64,000 bases of DNA from Acorus gramineus (GCA_030737835.1 CM060851.1:1240001-1304000), one strand, 5' to 3'. Shown: positions 37,022 to 49,280, counted from the first letter of the stretch. Program-made: numbers and translations. The notes: generated from the letters alone by a model not told the origin.

Positions 37022-37837
37022 TTGAATGAAGAGATGGCTTTGTTGAGTTTGGATTTGGTGATTGTTGTGCTTTTAAAGGGGGGGAAGAGAGCCCACAGAG
37101 TGGAATTGCAAGTTGAATGTTTTTGTTAGGTTTAAAGAACTTCAAAAACAACCTGCATTGGATTGGTGGTTTGTTTTTCTTGAAAGCGCCCACATAATCA
37201 TAATGTCTTAATCCACTGTGGCTTACTTGGACTAGTGGTTGATTTGTCAAAGATAGCTTTTTTTTTAAGGCTCATTTTGATCTGTGGAAGTGGACATTTT
37301 TGGACCGGCCAAGTTTGGATAAGAAGACTAGAAGAGCCATGTTTGATGTGAATGTCCCAGCAGTCTGAAATGTGTTTATGTCAAAATAGTCCTTCTTTAA
37401 CACATCCACATTGACACTACTGATTCACTCAGTAATTCTGCATGTGAAATCTCTAGTAAAGAAAATGTAAAAAAAATATGCATTAAATTAATTTAAGAAT
37501 GTACTTCACTTTTGTTGAAAATATGTACTTCACTACTTCACCAGACAAGTACATACTTCAAAAAAAAAAAAATCAAAACCTGTTGAGACTACAAAAGTGA
37601 CTCTAGGGATGATTGAGTATAGTTAAAAGAGTCATTTTCACTAACTATTGTATGCAGAGTGTGTGCATACAAGGTAGAAACATATTATGCATATACTCTA
37701 CGAAGCTGTGTGTGTATTTTACAGGATAAATGATATATGAATAATGTTACATATAATGTTATATTCGGTTCTTTTTACCCTCAAAGTTTGACATAAACCA
37801 TTAACTTTAATTAATCGAATTTCCAACCAATCAATAG

Positions 37838-38085
37838 AATTAAGTTATTCCAGATTATTCAATCAAAAGCAGATGTGAGTCCACTATCAAATCAAATGTT
37901 ATCATTTCTTATAAATCACTTGTTACGTAAACTGTTATTATTTTTTTATATTTTATAAATCTTTATCCACATCTTATTCACATTTTATTCAAACAACAAA
38001 AACTTTATTATTACGTTTTTCAAAGAGAATAATTCAAAATAACTTTATCCTTATTTGTACTAGAATAGTCAGAATAACTTAATTC
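37838..38085. mobile_element. MITE with perfect 14-bp terminal inverted repeats
   Basis: Starts GAATTAAGTTATTC and ends GAATAACTTAATTC, an exact 14-bp inverted repeat with more imperfect pairing inside. The interior GTCCACTATCAAATCAAATG block recurs, diverged, in 39350-39440. Superfamily not determined. Confidence 0.7.
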
Positions 38086-38799
38086 TCGAAGCAAAGATGG
38101 GTATATGGAACACATTTGTGTATGCGCTGGGAATAGATGCGACCAGAATATAAAACTCAAAACTAAATCACAATGTGACACAGCTATTCAAGTAACAGTT
38201 TGAAACAGAACAAACTATCCCCAGAGACAGACATAAGTCTCCCTTTCACTTGCCCATCAAGCACCATAATAATGTATCATGCGCGGAGTCCCATCAATAT
38301 CCATATGTTCCTATGCATTACCACTTAATGAATTGTATATATTTTTTGATCTTTTATGAAAAAAAAATTTATATTTAAATCACATTATAGTTGAGACTGC
38401 GATGTTATTTGAGTATATCCAAAAGACTTCCCACACCACTTTTTTTTTCTTTACATAAGAAGTCAAATATCTTAAAATCCAGCTTCACAGTCTCCCTACA
38501 CCTCTCTCCGACTCACTACATTTTTTCTTAACTTACTCCATATGGGTAGAGAGTCAAATTCATTCCATACATCACAGAATGACTGTATTGCCCCCTTCCC
38601 CTTCTTTCATTTTTTCGTGACATAATTTTTTTATTCATTATAAATAATTTTTATTTATTATCATTTTTTTGAAATTGTTAAATTAACTTTTAATATATTT
38701 TTTATTTATTATTAATATTTTTATTTAAATGATATTTATTCTAAGTCAATATTTGATAAATTTTTTAAAATGTGCTTTTATTTATTTGATATTTGAACA

Positions 38800-38994
38800 A
38801 TTTTTTTTTTTTTTTATATCGGAGGGACTCCCTGTGACTAACCTTATGGTCAAGCTGAAAAAGCTATCTTCACCTTTCGCCTAACAAACAAGAGGTATAA
38901 CACAGCGCCAAGACTTGAACCCAGGACTTACCTTTGACACAGGTAAGCCTTGAACCGTTGTGCTATAGCCACTAGGGACAAATTCAATTTATAC
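38800..38994 (-). mobile_element. tRNA-derived SINE with 12-bp target duplication
   Basis: Reading the minus strand: a tRNA-like head (TGGCTATAGCACAACGGTT, A box), then CTGGGTTCAAGTCTTGG (B box), a body, and a terminal A-tail (poly-T at about 38800-38815 on the plus strand). The flanks are identical GATATTTGAACA at 38788-38799 and 38995-39006. Internal pol III boxes, an A-tail and a long target duplication together identify a SINE. Confidence 0.85.
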
Positions 38995-39169
38995 GATATT
39001 TGAACATCTTGTAATTTATAGATATGACGTGGAGTATTTGATTACTTTGAATGAAAATGGAGTAAGAACGATGAGGTTTTGGAATGATAAAAAGAAAATA
39101 GCTCTCTACACGTCATAAGAAGGAATCTCTCCCACAATGTAGGGAAACAATAAAGTGGCTTTTGGAGAT

Positions 39170-39450
39170 GCTCTTAGCCCCTGTTTAGTTCAAGAATAGA
39201 GTTAGGAATAAGTATGAATTAATTGGAATAGTCTCAAAATGAGTATTTGGAAGGTTGAAATAAATGTGAATCTATATGTCATAATTAATTGATATAAAGT
39301 GGTATATGGATTTCAGCGAATCTTTGAAACCATATTATTCAACCCAGAAGAATATATGGGTCCACTGTAAAATCAACCGTCATCATCTCTTATAAATCAG
39401 CTGTCATCATTTTATCTAAATAATAAAATTTTATTATTATGTTTTTCAAC
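39170..39450. mobile_element. probable MITE, related to 37838-38085
   Basis: The left edge has CCCCTGTTTAGTTCAAG. The interior shares GGGTCCACTGTAAAATCAAC, CTTATAAATCAGCTGTCATC and a TTATTATTATGTTTTTCAA segment with the MITE at 37838. The right end was not fixed. Confidence 0.4.
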
Positions 39451-40629
39451 TAATATAATATGACCCTTTATAATGCGATCAATCAATTGTTAGTCAATCA
39501 ATGTTCATCAAGTGGTAGCCAATCAATGTTCATCTAGAGGATCATACAAATGCACTTATCACTATGCATGCACTATATTATCAAATAAAATCAAAATTGG
39601 GAGAATTTTTGGAAGTATCTTTTTATCACTTACCTAACATCTTCCTAGTGGACCACACAAAGTTTCTCTATGCTTTTCATGCAGAGGATCTGGACTCAAT
39701 TTGGGGATCCTTCAATTATCATGTATCAAACTTCATTAAAGATATTAAAACAATATGTATGAAAGATAATAGAGAATTTTGAGGGGTTTGGAGTTGGTAC
39801 AATGATATTATAATACCTTTCCCTAGTTTTATAACTTTACACAGCCAAACCTTCATCAAGCAAAACCAGACTAACTATTAGGGATCCTCAATTTCTAAGA
39901 TGTCTTCAAAACTATAAAGCAACCACCCTCAACCATTGCTAAGGAACTTCAAACCCATTTAAAAAATGATATGTTCAATTATGTGTACAGTCTCGCCTGC
40001 AGGTTTTTTTCTACTATATACTTTTCTATTGAAATACAAATTTTTTAAAAAGTAACGTGTATATTTAAGTTACACTAGGATATTTTTTTTCTTTGAAAAA
40101 TGAATTTTTATTAATTTACCTACACTGCACTAGAATAACAATGTGTATACTGTACTATCATAGTATATAGACGACAGGGGGGATCACTTTTAGACTACAA
40201 AATGGATTACAAAACAGGCTGAGTGTATTAATGCTGAACCAATTCCATTATCTCACAAAGATGAGTTCCACACAACATGCATAAAAAAACCACTTTCTTG
40301 TATTGCATCGGAGAATAACTGGATAGAAACTGTGCCAAGTTTTCTTTCTGAAACAAAAACAGGACGAAAAAAGAATGGTCATTCATTCATATCAATGGAA
40401 AAAAAAATATTTCAGTGTTTTGCTTATACAATTCTGAGACCACAAAAGAATCCATCTCATGACATTCCCTATAAAATGAAAGAAAGATAGGAAGAAAAAA
40501 CTCTAATGGGAAATCAATCACCATCTTCTACGTATTAAAAAAAAAAAGGTATACATTTAGATCAGCCAGTGTGTGTGATCTCTCCATCACCAATAAAGAA
40601 TGGATTTTTGGGTCGAATGATCTCCACAT

Positions 40630-43600
40630 TTACAAATGTGAGACGCCCTTGACGACGAGGTGTGCGATGAATGCGATGGCCCCCAAATGAATCAGACTTG
40701 GACGTGATGGTGCGCTGTTCATGCTCAGTTGTCCAGTGTTGATGAATTCGTTCGTGCCTGTAGAAGTGCTGACATTTACAGGAAGGGAACCTGTATTCAT
40801 GTTTAAAAAGGGAGATGTTTGGTTATAATAATTGGGAGCGAAGAACAACTGTGCTTTTTTTTTTAATGATATACTTACAGTCATAGTTCGCCCAGCCTAT
40901 GCGTTGAGCAGCCAAGTCGTATATGAAGATTTTGTCCTTTAGAACAAGGTCTGGATAGAAGAACAAAAAGTGTCAATCAATGTTTTTCAGCCAAACCTCT
41001 GAAAGCATTCAGAGTTCCTATGCTACAAAGAATGATGATTAATTACCAATGACATTGATTTCAGATAATATGCTGAACAAAGTTGAACCATCTCTAGAAT
41101 TATGCATAAATAATTAAGTCAGGGGCGATGCAAAATATAACAAGGGCCTTTTCAGTTAATTAATGAATTTTCAGATCACATAAAAATTTTCAAGGGCATC
41201 CAAATTGGTGAGGTGGCAAGTGCCAACAGTTCGATACGATGTTATGCTTAAACTGAGTATTTCAAAATCTCACATTTTACAAAGGTGATTTGTTGCATAT
41301 AGCCCATATCAAGCAATAGCTGAAAGCAAGAACATGCAGATGATAATAACAAGGATGCTATATGCATGATAAATGAAATGTTTGGCAGCATTGGATCTTG
41401 TCATTCACACAGCCATGTAATGTAATATTGTTTTGGAAGCTATCAGATTAAAAATTAAAATGTGACACTGCACAGGGATTGTAGTCAAATACTAATTGTG
41501 ATAGTTTTTCTAGATTTATAAGGCCTATTAGAGTGAAAAATAGAGAAAATACGACTACCAGAGTGGAGATGCATGATTGTGCGACATTGTTAAACATCCA
41601 AAATAAAATTATATCATAGGCACATTCCAAGCTAACTTGGCACATGTTTTTATATGAAACAAACATTTCTGAGTTGTGAAAAGGTCTTTGAATACTGACC
41701 TCCTAAAATTGTGATCCCGCTGCCCTGGCTTTTCTGCCATCCCATGCACCACATTATAGAACTATCCTGTACACATAAACAGCCTCCATTAGTGGATTTA
41801 ACAAGATAAAAAAAGGTTTAACTACTAAATTTAACGAGATGTTGAAGTTTAAGTGGTGTACAACTTACAACGGATCCCTGCTGTAGAAGATAGTCCTCGG
41901 GTTTTAAATTCAGTGATGCACTACCCTCGAAGTTGAGAACAACGGAAGGAAATACATCTACACTGAAAAGAGGAAAACAATGCATACGAAAGTTATGATA
42001 ATCAATCACACAATTTGTTTAAAATGGCACATAGTAATGAATCACGGCTTGAAAAGTAGAACCTGCTGGATGTCACAAAGCACTGATTTCCTTTTGAAAC
42101 GATGGGGCGCACTGATGGAGGAACTGCAGCAGTTATCTGGACAAGGACACAAAAAAGGAGTAATACATTTTGTTAATACCAACATATTATAAAAAAAAAA
42201 TCGATGACCATCTGCCAACAGTAGACTTATTGAAGACTTTACAACACACCAAAAAGCTTGAAATGGTATTTTATACCAAACTTTGACAAAAGCAAAACTG
42301 GTTTTAAAATCGTCAGATTTCAGAGATTCTGAATGAGATAACCCTCGTGATGCCTCCAAATTATTCCTTCTTCAAGCTTAAAGAAAACAAGAACAAGATT
42401 TCACAAACTTACAGCATTGACAAAGGGATCATATGCTTTCTCTGCAAGGTAGGCAAGTGTGGTTCCTGAATCAACAATTGTTCCTTGATTGCTTGAAGTT
42501 GAAAACACTGATGAGTCAATCCGCAAAGTGTGCCCGCTGACAGCGATGCTCTGCAGATTCAAATTGTAGTGAGGCCTGAAAAAAAAAAGTTTAGAATAAA
42601 AGCAATCATCTCACTGGAATTCAGATTCATGATCGCAAGACATGTCATTCATTTGAAAATGCAATAATGTAATTCTTTGATCTTTGAGATGCTAGAATGA
42701 TTTTATGCGTTTAAGGCAGTGTTTAGAAATGGGTTTGGGTAGTTTTTCTAGATTCTGCTCTTGCACTTACTGTGACTGGACGAGTGGAGTATAAGTGATG
42801 CCTGGTTCGACAATATGACCGAGTACTAGTATGCCTCCACCATTGTCTGAGCTTTTCAGGCAGTGTGAGAACACCTTTGGGGTGACACCTCGAGAATATA
42901 GCTGTGAAATGACAGACAGGTCGTTCTGACCGAACCCTAAAATACCATCAACTGCCCTATCTGGCTTGGTCAGATCTCCGGACTGAGAGTTGCTACACCT
43001 GTTAATTCCAAAAAAATAATACTGCATACATTTTAGAGACAATGCATATTAAAATGTCAAAAAACAACAAACAAAATTCATAACGCAAAACACAGTATAT
43101 AAACTTATCTTTTAAAAAAAGTTCCTGCTTTAATGCTACATGCATTGGTGATATGCCATGGGTGGTTGAGTGAAAAGCCTACCTATCAGAAAGTTATAAA
43201 GACCCCTCTGTATGTTATCCGAATAAGCAAGTGCATAAGAGAAGAATTAGGATTAATTCTCCCAAAAAAAAAAGTTTGCACAGCATGGATAAAATGTAAT
43301 AATTATGTTTTAACAAGTTAGAATAAATCATGATAATGTACTTGGAATGCAGCTATATTTTAAATTTTTGTCCAACCAAAACTATAACTATATTCTAATA
43401 AGACAAATGTAGAAGACAAAACATTACGAGAAAAAAATGGTAATCAATAAAAACAAGTTATCAATTTCTCCCCTATCCTTGCACAACCATGCCTGAATAA
43501 GCTATCCACGAACCAAACAAGGAGATAATATATAAAATCAACAGGATAATGATATATGCTTCCCATACTCTGATTTTTTTTTAATTTTTTTTTTTTTTAC

Positions 43601-44883
43601 ATGAACACACATGATCAAAAAGCTTGCTGCCAGCCAACATTGTGCAAACAAGATGACAGCCTAACAAAAAACTGTGACCCTAATTCCAAATAATGAAAAT
43701 ATAGTCAATAATGATCCAAACAACAAGTGCATTACTTGCCATGAAACAATCCTTATGAAACAAACTAACAACCGATAAAATCATGACCTACAATGCTCTA
43801 CTTACCCAAAGACGATGGATGTCGAAGCATTCAAAATGGAATCATCCGCCATGACGGTATCAAAATACAGAGTATCAGAAACATAATAACCAGAGGTGCC
43901 ACTCCCATCACCGTATTGGAATGAGTACCCGCATTGTGAGCCCTGCGAGCAGATGGCTTCAGATGACTGTGCAGCCGAGCTGCACCGGTGGTCTGAGCAC
44001 GAGATGGCTGAGGCCGTGGATGACTTCGGCGGGTCAAAGAATTGCAGTTCAATCTAATCCAAAATTCAAGAAACCAACATAAGCCAATTGGGGTCCCAAT
44101 TTTTTTCATACAAACAATTAACACGGAGGGGAAGGGGTGAATTCTTACGCCGAGGCCACTCGACTTGGGACAACCGGAGCAGGAAGAACAGGTGACCCAT
44201 AATATATCGCTCCCCGTATCGATTTGAACGTAGAATTCCTTTGGAGGGTTCCCCAATTTGACCCTCGTAAAATACAGACTGTTTTAAACATAAATAACAT
44301 GTTAAAAAATGGGGGTTTTGGTTGCTGTTTTTGGTTCAAGATGAGATTTTGATGTCACAAATGGTGACCCAAATGAGATTAGCTAACAAAGAAACTAATA
44401 TGTGAAAAAAAAAGCATTCAAGGTGAGATTTTTATTGCTCTTTCAAGCAAAGATTGCAAAGAAACCCAAAACATTTGAAACCCCCAACAAACATTAAATA
44501 AAAAAGAAGTCTCAAATTTTCATCAAAGAAAACCTGAAAGCCTATGATTACCCGACGGTGAAGGGATCCGCCGAACCATCGACAGGAAAATCGACGACAC
44601 CTCCGGCTGCGGCGCCGCCACGGCCGCCTCCGACGGCAGAGACGGAGCTCTGGAGGCGGCGGCCCCGCAGGAGGCGCCCGTGGCGGGCCCTGTCGCGGGC
44701 CACCAACTCGTCCACCTTGATTTCGCCGCCGGCGGCCCTCGGCGGCGAAGCCCTCTCCAGACGGAGCGCCGTCGGGAAACCGCTGACACCCTCCGCCGCC
44801 ACATCCCCGGCGACAACGCCGCCGGCGACGACGACAAAGACGGCGGCGGCGAACAGGGAGACGGCCCGAGCCAGCCCCGCCAT
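40630..44883 (-). CDS. secreted/GPI-type aspartic protease (A1 family, A36/A39-like)
   Basis: Ten exons on the minus strand: 44883-44552, 44278-44149, 44053-43806, 42998-42771, 42575-42413, 42136-42063, 41962-41869, 41766-41700, 40950-40879 and 40790-40630; 522 codons plus stop, all phases closing. The N-terminus ([16 protein letters not shown]) is a signal peptide. A pro-segment of about 85 residues follows, then [15 protein letters not shown]. The two catalytic aspartates are in DTGSDILW (Asp about 131) and [10 protein letters not shown] (Asp about 348). Many Cys and the [11 protein letters not shown] motif are typical. After WANYDCS comes a Ser/Thr-rich tail and a hydrophobic end ([15 protein letters not shown]) suited to GPI attachment. 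Arabidopsis A36 and A39 are GPI-anchored proteases acting in pollen and pollen-tube growth; a similar site of action is inferred. Exon 1 is markedly GC-rich. Confidence 0.94.
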
Positions 44884-45001
44884 CTAATCAGAAGGAACAG
44901 ATATTGCGCGATTTACGAGGCGTATCGTGTCGAGGGCGCGCGCGCACGATTTACGAGGCCCGCAAATGCTTTTGCAGGTGTTGAAGACTATTGAGGCGCG
45001 G

Positions 45002-45008
45002 ATTTATA
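45002..45008 (-). promoter_or_regulatory. TATA box of the aspartic protease gene
   Basis: Minus-strand CTCTATAAATC, 119 bp upstream of the start codon, between a GC-rich leader and AT-rich intergenic DNA. Confidence 0.55.
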
Positions 45009-45196
45009 GAGAAAGTGAGGGATTGTTTATGCAAATATATTTTAATGTTTGTTGTGTTTAATTATTTTTAATTATTATTATTATTTTTTATGTACATCTG
45101 AAATTTCTGAATTATTGATTGAGATTTACATGTCCTTTTTGGTTGTAAATAAATATAATAAAATTTGAATAATAGGGGTAGTCAATTAGGATTTTC

Positions 45197-45215
45197 ATGG
45201 ACAAAATGTCCATGC
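45197..45215. repeat. perfect palindrome CATGGACA/TGTCCATG
   Basis: CATGGACAAAATGTCCATG: an 8-bp stem with a 3-bp loop, just inside the left end of the two-minisatellite element. A shorter form (GGACAAAAAGTCC) recurs in each unit of the array that follows. Confidence 0.85.
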
Positions 45216-45260
45216 TCGTGGATTTGTAAGTCTTGTGTTTTTCAATCAGGACTTTGGTTC

Positions 45261-45556
45261 GTGGACAAAAAGTCCAGCGTTATTCGATTGAGACATTATT
45301 TCATGGACAAAAAGTCCAGCGTTATTCGATTGAGACATTATTTCGTAGAACAAAAAGTCCAGCGTTATTCGATTGAGACATTATTTCGTGGACATAAAGT
45401 CCAGCGTTATTCGATTGAGACATTATTTCGTGGACATAAAGTCCAGCGTTATTCGATTGAGACATTATTTCGTGGACATAAAGTCCAGTGTTATTCGATT
45501 AAGACATTATTTCGTGGACAAAAAGTCCAGCGTTATTCAATTGAGACTTCTCATAG
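45261..45556 (+). repeat. 42-bp minisatellite, about seven units
   Basis: Unit: GTGGACATAAAGTCCAGCGT, then TATTCGATTGAGACATTATT and TC. Seven near-identical units in tandem, one longer by a base; the last is degenerate. Since 42 is a multiple of three the array stays open in more than one frame (peptide repeats such as YSIETLFRGHKVQR), but nothing suggests translation. Confidence 0.93.
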
Positions 45557-46233
45557 TAGACATTTTGTCATGTGTTATTCAATTTAAACAGGATTTGTGA
45601 AGACTTTCATAAGTGATGGATTCTTGTGGACTTTTGTGGACTTTAGAGAGAGAAATATAAAGGAAAAAGTCTTTTCAAAATCCCACCCAAATGGGTGGGA
45701 TTCTCATGGACTTTTATTCCAACTTTGTGAATATTTCTTCTTTTTTTCTTTTAACAAATCTACTTTATGATTTTTATCACATGCCTTTCATATTTTTATT
45801 CACATTTTTTTTCTTTATTTATCATCTTTTTTTTATGAATGTCCATATGTATGAAATATTCCTATCACCTCATATGTTTGATGAATAAATGAGAATGATA
45901 GATTATATTATATATGCCTAGATCATCCACAATTATTTTTTAAAATATAGATTTATCATATATTTGATTATATGTATAATGCTTGATTTGATTTTCCTTG
46001 AAGATGTTTCTATTATTGTACAATATAGATGTATATATATATTGTTTATAATGTTTAAACATATATAAAAGTAAAAAGATATATTTACATATATGAAATA
46101 TACTGATTGCTTTTATTTTATTTATATGGGTATCAATAATTCATGTTGAATTTGAATATTTGAGTTCTTTATTTGTTATTTTAAAATTCTAAAAATATTT
46201 TTGTGTTTATTAATAGAAATCCAGATGTGAAAA

Positions 46234-46556
46234 GAGTCAATCTCTGAAAGTCTGTGAAAGTCTGTGAAAGTCCATGAGAGTGATTTGTGAAAGTCTACAA
46301 AAGTCTGTGAAAGTCCATGAGAGTGATTTGTGAAAGTCTGCAAAAGTCTGTGAAAGTCTATGAAAATCCATAAGAGTCAATCTGTGAAAGTCTGCAAATG
46401 TCTGTAAAAGTCTGTGAAAGTCCATGAGAGTCAGTCTGTGAAAGTCTGCAAAAGTCTGTGAAAGTCCATGAGAGTAAATTTGTGAAAGTCTGCAAAAGTC
46501 TACGAAAGTCTGCAAAAGTCTGTGAAAGTCTACAAAGTCTACAAAAGTCCATCACT
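46234..46556. repeat. minisatellite of 10-bp words (TCTGTGAAAG family)
   Basis: Words TCTGTGAAAG, TCTGCAAAAG, TCTACAAAAG and TCCATGAGAG follow one another at about 10-bp spacing, grouped into higher-order units of about 43-54 bp each ending TCCATGAGAG. The minus-strand open frames here are by-products of the repeat. Confidence 0.93.
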
Positions 46557-47283
46557 TGAATAATGTCCACAAAAATCCATCAAAGTCCGTATCGACTATA
46601 AATATAAATATATGTTGGGCTTTTTGAGTCTGCTTCTTCTTTGCATGTAATACTGTAAAAGACATGTGCGTTTTGGGTTATATTCCATCCGAGTCCCTCA
46701 AATGTTTCTTATTTCATAACACCCCTTTTTCCAATTAGGGAATCACAAAGTAGCCCATCTGTTTCATGATTTTTAAAGATGCTGTCTCAAAAGGTATTAA
46801 TGTGCTATTAAGGGATAAGCATTAGAAAAATATATAGGACAAATTGACAAACTAGACAGCTGCCTAGTACTTCCAATTTTTTTCAAAAAAATGAACATAT
46901 ATTAATTGAAAAACTATGAATAATCACCAAGTTCTTTATGGTTACGTATAAATGTGTCATCTCAAAAGTAGCTTGGAATATATATATCTAAAATGCAGGT
47001 GCATATTGTAGGAACATGTGTCACAGGGAGACCAAGCGCATTGCTCTAATCCTGCACATTTAACAAGGTAGCGTTAGAAAATATTTTTTTTTAAAAAAAA
47101 ATAGAAATAACTATTACGATTTTATTTTTTAGTTTGAATTACAGTTTTAGTGAGGATGAGAAGACATAGAAAAAGAAAGAAAAAAAATACAAAGTGGTAA
47201 TCCTTACAGCCGAATCCTGATTAAAAGAGGAATCTAACTCAGATCATAGGCCGTTATCGCCATCCTGCTACCCTATGATCGTC

Positions 47284-47397
47284 ATGCGCCTGTTTCAGAA
47301 ATTCACCTCCCTCGCTCCGGCCATGAAGCGCCTCCAGTCTCTGACGCAACAGCAGAAGTGCTCCCACATGTTCTCTCAATATACTCGAGTACCATGA
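47284..47397 (+). other. orphan 37-codon ORF in a GC-richer patch
   Basis: ATG to TGA, peptide MRLFQKFTSLAPAMKRLQSL and onward. It lies in a short patch (about 47200-47430) less AT-rich than its surroundings. No similarity recognised. It may be a gene fragment within a dead element. Confidence 0.25.
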
Positions 47398-48638
47398 AAC
47401 AGAGCGGTGTTCCTGGTAAGCCAGATGGACCACAAACAGAGCAGTGTTGGAAAATAAATTAGACAGTTTTTTTTAGAGATTCTATATTTGCATAAATCAT
47501 ATTTATTCCAAACATGTTTTTAAGGTTTTCCAATGGTCTTAGCCAATGTTCTAAAAATCCATTATAGGCGGTCCTACTCTGCAACGCTTAATACTTAGTT
47601 GACTAATAAACTATTAAGTTACATTTTATATAGTAAATATATCATTAGTTAATTTTTTATGTTATTTCTATTATGCTTATATTATTAATTTTATTTGATG
47701 TTACTTTGTTATTATTTTATAATTTAAAATTATTATATATATAATATGTATATGTATTATTTATGATTTTAAAAAGTAATTAATTAATCTTTGATTAATC
47801 CCTGTCTAACCGATTAATCCTTAATTCCTCCTCAAGGGTTTGACTCGCACTTAGCATTTTTTACAATATTAGTATCAACACATAGCAAAAGCAAAAAAAA
47901 CTATTTTTTTGAAAATTCAACAAAATTGAGCTTTCTAAAAAGCTAATTTTAGTGAAAAACTGATTTTTAAATTTTCTCTAAAACCTCCCATGCAATTAGG
48001 TGATGCTATTGTGACAAAAACCAATACACATGAGTTCAGAGGTGGTGCCACATATAGTGTGATGGGGTCAATTGAACTCATCACATTAAAAAAAAAAAAT
48101 AATCAAATTATTATTGTTACCCTTTCAAACTGTGGCAATCCCAGCTCATTAGTTGACCTTGTTCGACCTAGATTTTATATTTAAAGCCCTCAAATTGTAA
48201 AATTTTATATAACAGAAATCATTCATTCGTTTATTATTGATTAATATAAGTTGTTTTATTTTAAAAGAAAAGTTATGTTTTTCATAAAATATTTGATAAT
48301 AATAGATTTTTTTAAAAAAATTATTTTTTTAAATGACATCTATGAAATCCTAGAGCCGCGACTGCATGCGTTAAATGTTTGATGAAACTTTTTATCTAGT
48401 GTGAAAAATAATATGAAAATTTTCTTTTGAAGGGGATGCAAAGATGAGGGTGTACGAATAAAGTATGATAAGCTTTGAAGGACCTAAGTGGAATTGTGGA
48501 AATATGACTAGACTTGCTTGCTACGTTGAAATAATTTCTGGGTTTTACGGTCCGTACGGTGGGTTTACTCAAATGACACGTAGGACACGGCCGGTGGGGC
48601 CCATGTTTCTTGCTTTCGCCGGCATATCCAAAAGGGAA

Positions 48639-49162
48639 AAATCCAAATAAACCCCGGTAGACTGTTTGAAATCTATATAACCCCCTGATTTTTCTATAAA
48701 TCCACATCACCCTTTAAAACATACATGTAAATATAAATAACATGTCGAATTAAACTTTCATTAGCATGATGAATATTATGTAAATATTATGTTTTGTTAA
48801 TCCTAACTGAAAACATGGTATACTAAAAACCCTTTACAATTTATTAAAAATGAAAAAACATTTTACGCATGATGATTTTACCTATCTAGATAGATTATAA
48901 AATCATGTTTGAAAGGGTAAAATCGCATTTTATAAATGATTTTTTTTTTCCGTTTTAAACACATTATAGAGGGTTTTTGATATACTATGTTTTCAATCAA
49001 AGTTAACTGGACTTAATATTTACAGAATAATCATAATATGTTAATAAAAATTTAATTTAAGAGATTATTTGGATTTACATAAATGTTTTCATGCAGTTAT
49101 ATAGATTTTTGGAAAAGTAAGTGGTCTTATGTATTTTATGCAGTTTACGGGGATTATTTAAA
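48639..49162. mobile_element. long foldback element, family shared with 59690-60150
   Basis: The left arm (AAATCCAAATAAACCCCGG, CTATATAACCCCCTGATTTT) pairs with the right arm (AAAAATCTATATAACTGC and TACGGGGATTATTTAAATTT complement). An inner pair, TTAATCCTAACTGAAAACAT and GTTTTCAATCAAAGTTAAC, brackets the centre. Noncoding. Confidence 0.65.
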
Positions 49163-49280
49163 TTTATTCTATAATAAAACACCCCTGTAAGAAAATTGAT
49201 CTCATCAAACGTTTTTGATGGAGATGCAAAGGTTTCAACCATCACAATGACGAATGTTTTAAGCCATCTAAGACTTACTC

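Larger units (their letters stand above)
37022..40629. other. intergenic DNA with MITEs and a SINE
   Basis: Besides the elements listed at 37838, 38800 and 39170, nothing is assigned. A 72-codon frame at 39564-39782 has no recognisable similarity and no gene-like surroundings. Confidence 0.6.
45179..46598. mobile_element. element with two subterminal minisatellites
   Basis: The ends TAGTCAATTAGGATTTTCAT and the reverse complement of the right end (TAGTCGATACGGACTTTGAT) agree at most positions, giving an imperfect terminal inverted repeat of about 23 bp. Next to the left end is a 42-bp minisatellite and next to the right end a different minisatellite of 10-bp words. The AT-rich centre has no coding frame. 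No target duplication was found, so status as a transposon is an inference from the paired ends. Confidence 0.45.

Noticed and set aside
44558-44994. Plus-strand frames of 104-109 codons opposite protease exon 1
   Set aside because: Shadows of a GC-rich exon. The minus strand has a signal peptide, correct splice phase and the protease family sequence.
45261-45556. CRISPR-like array
   Set aside because: Units are contiguous without unique spacers; it is a plant minisatellite.
46237-46570. Minus-strand frames of 70-92 codons
   Set aside because: Entirely made of the TCTGTGAAAG-word minisatellite.
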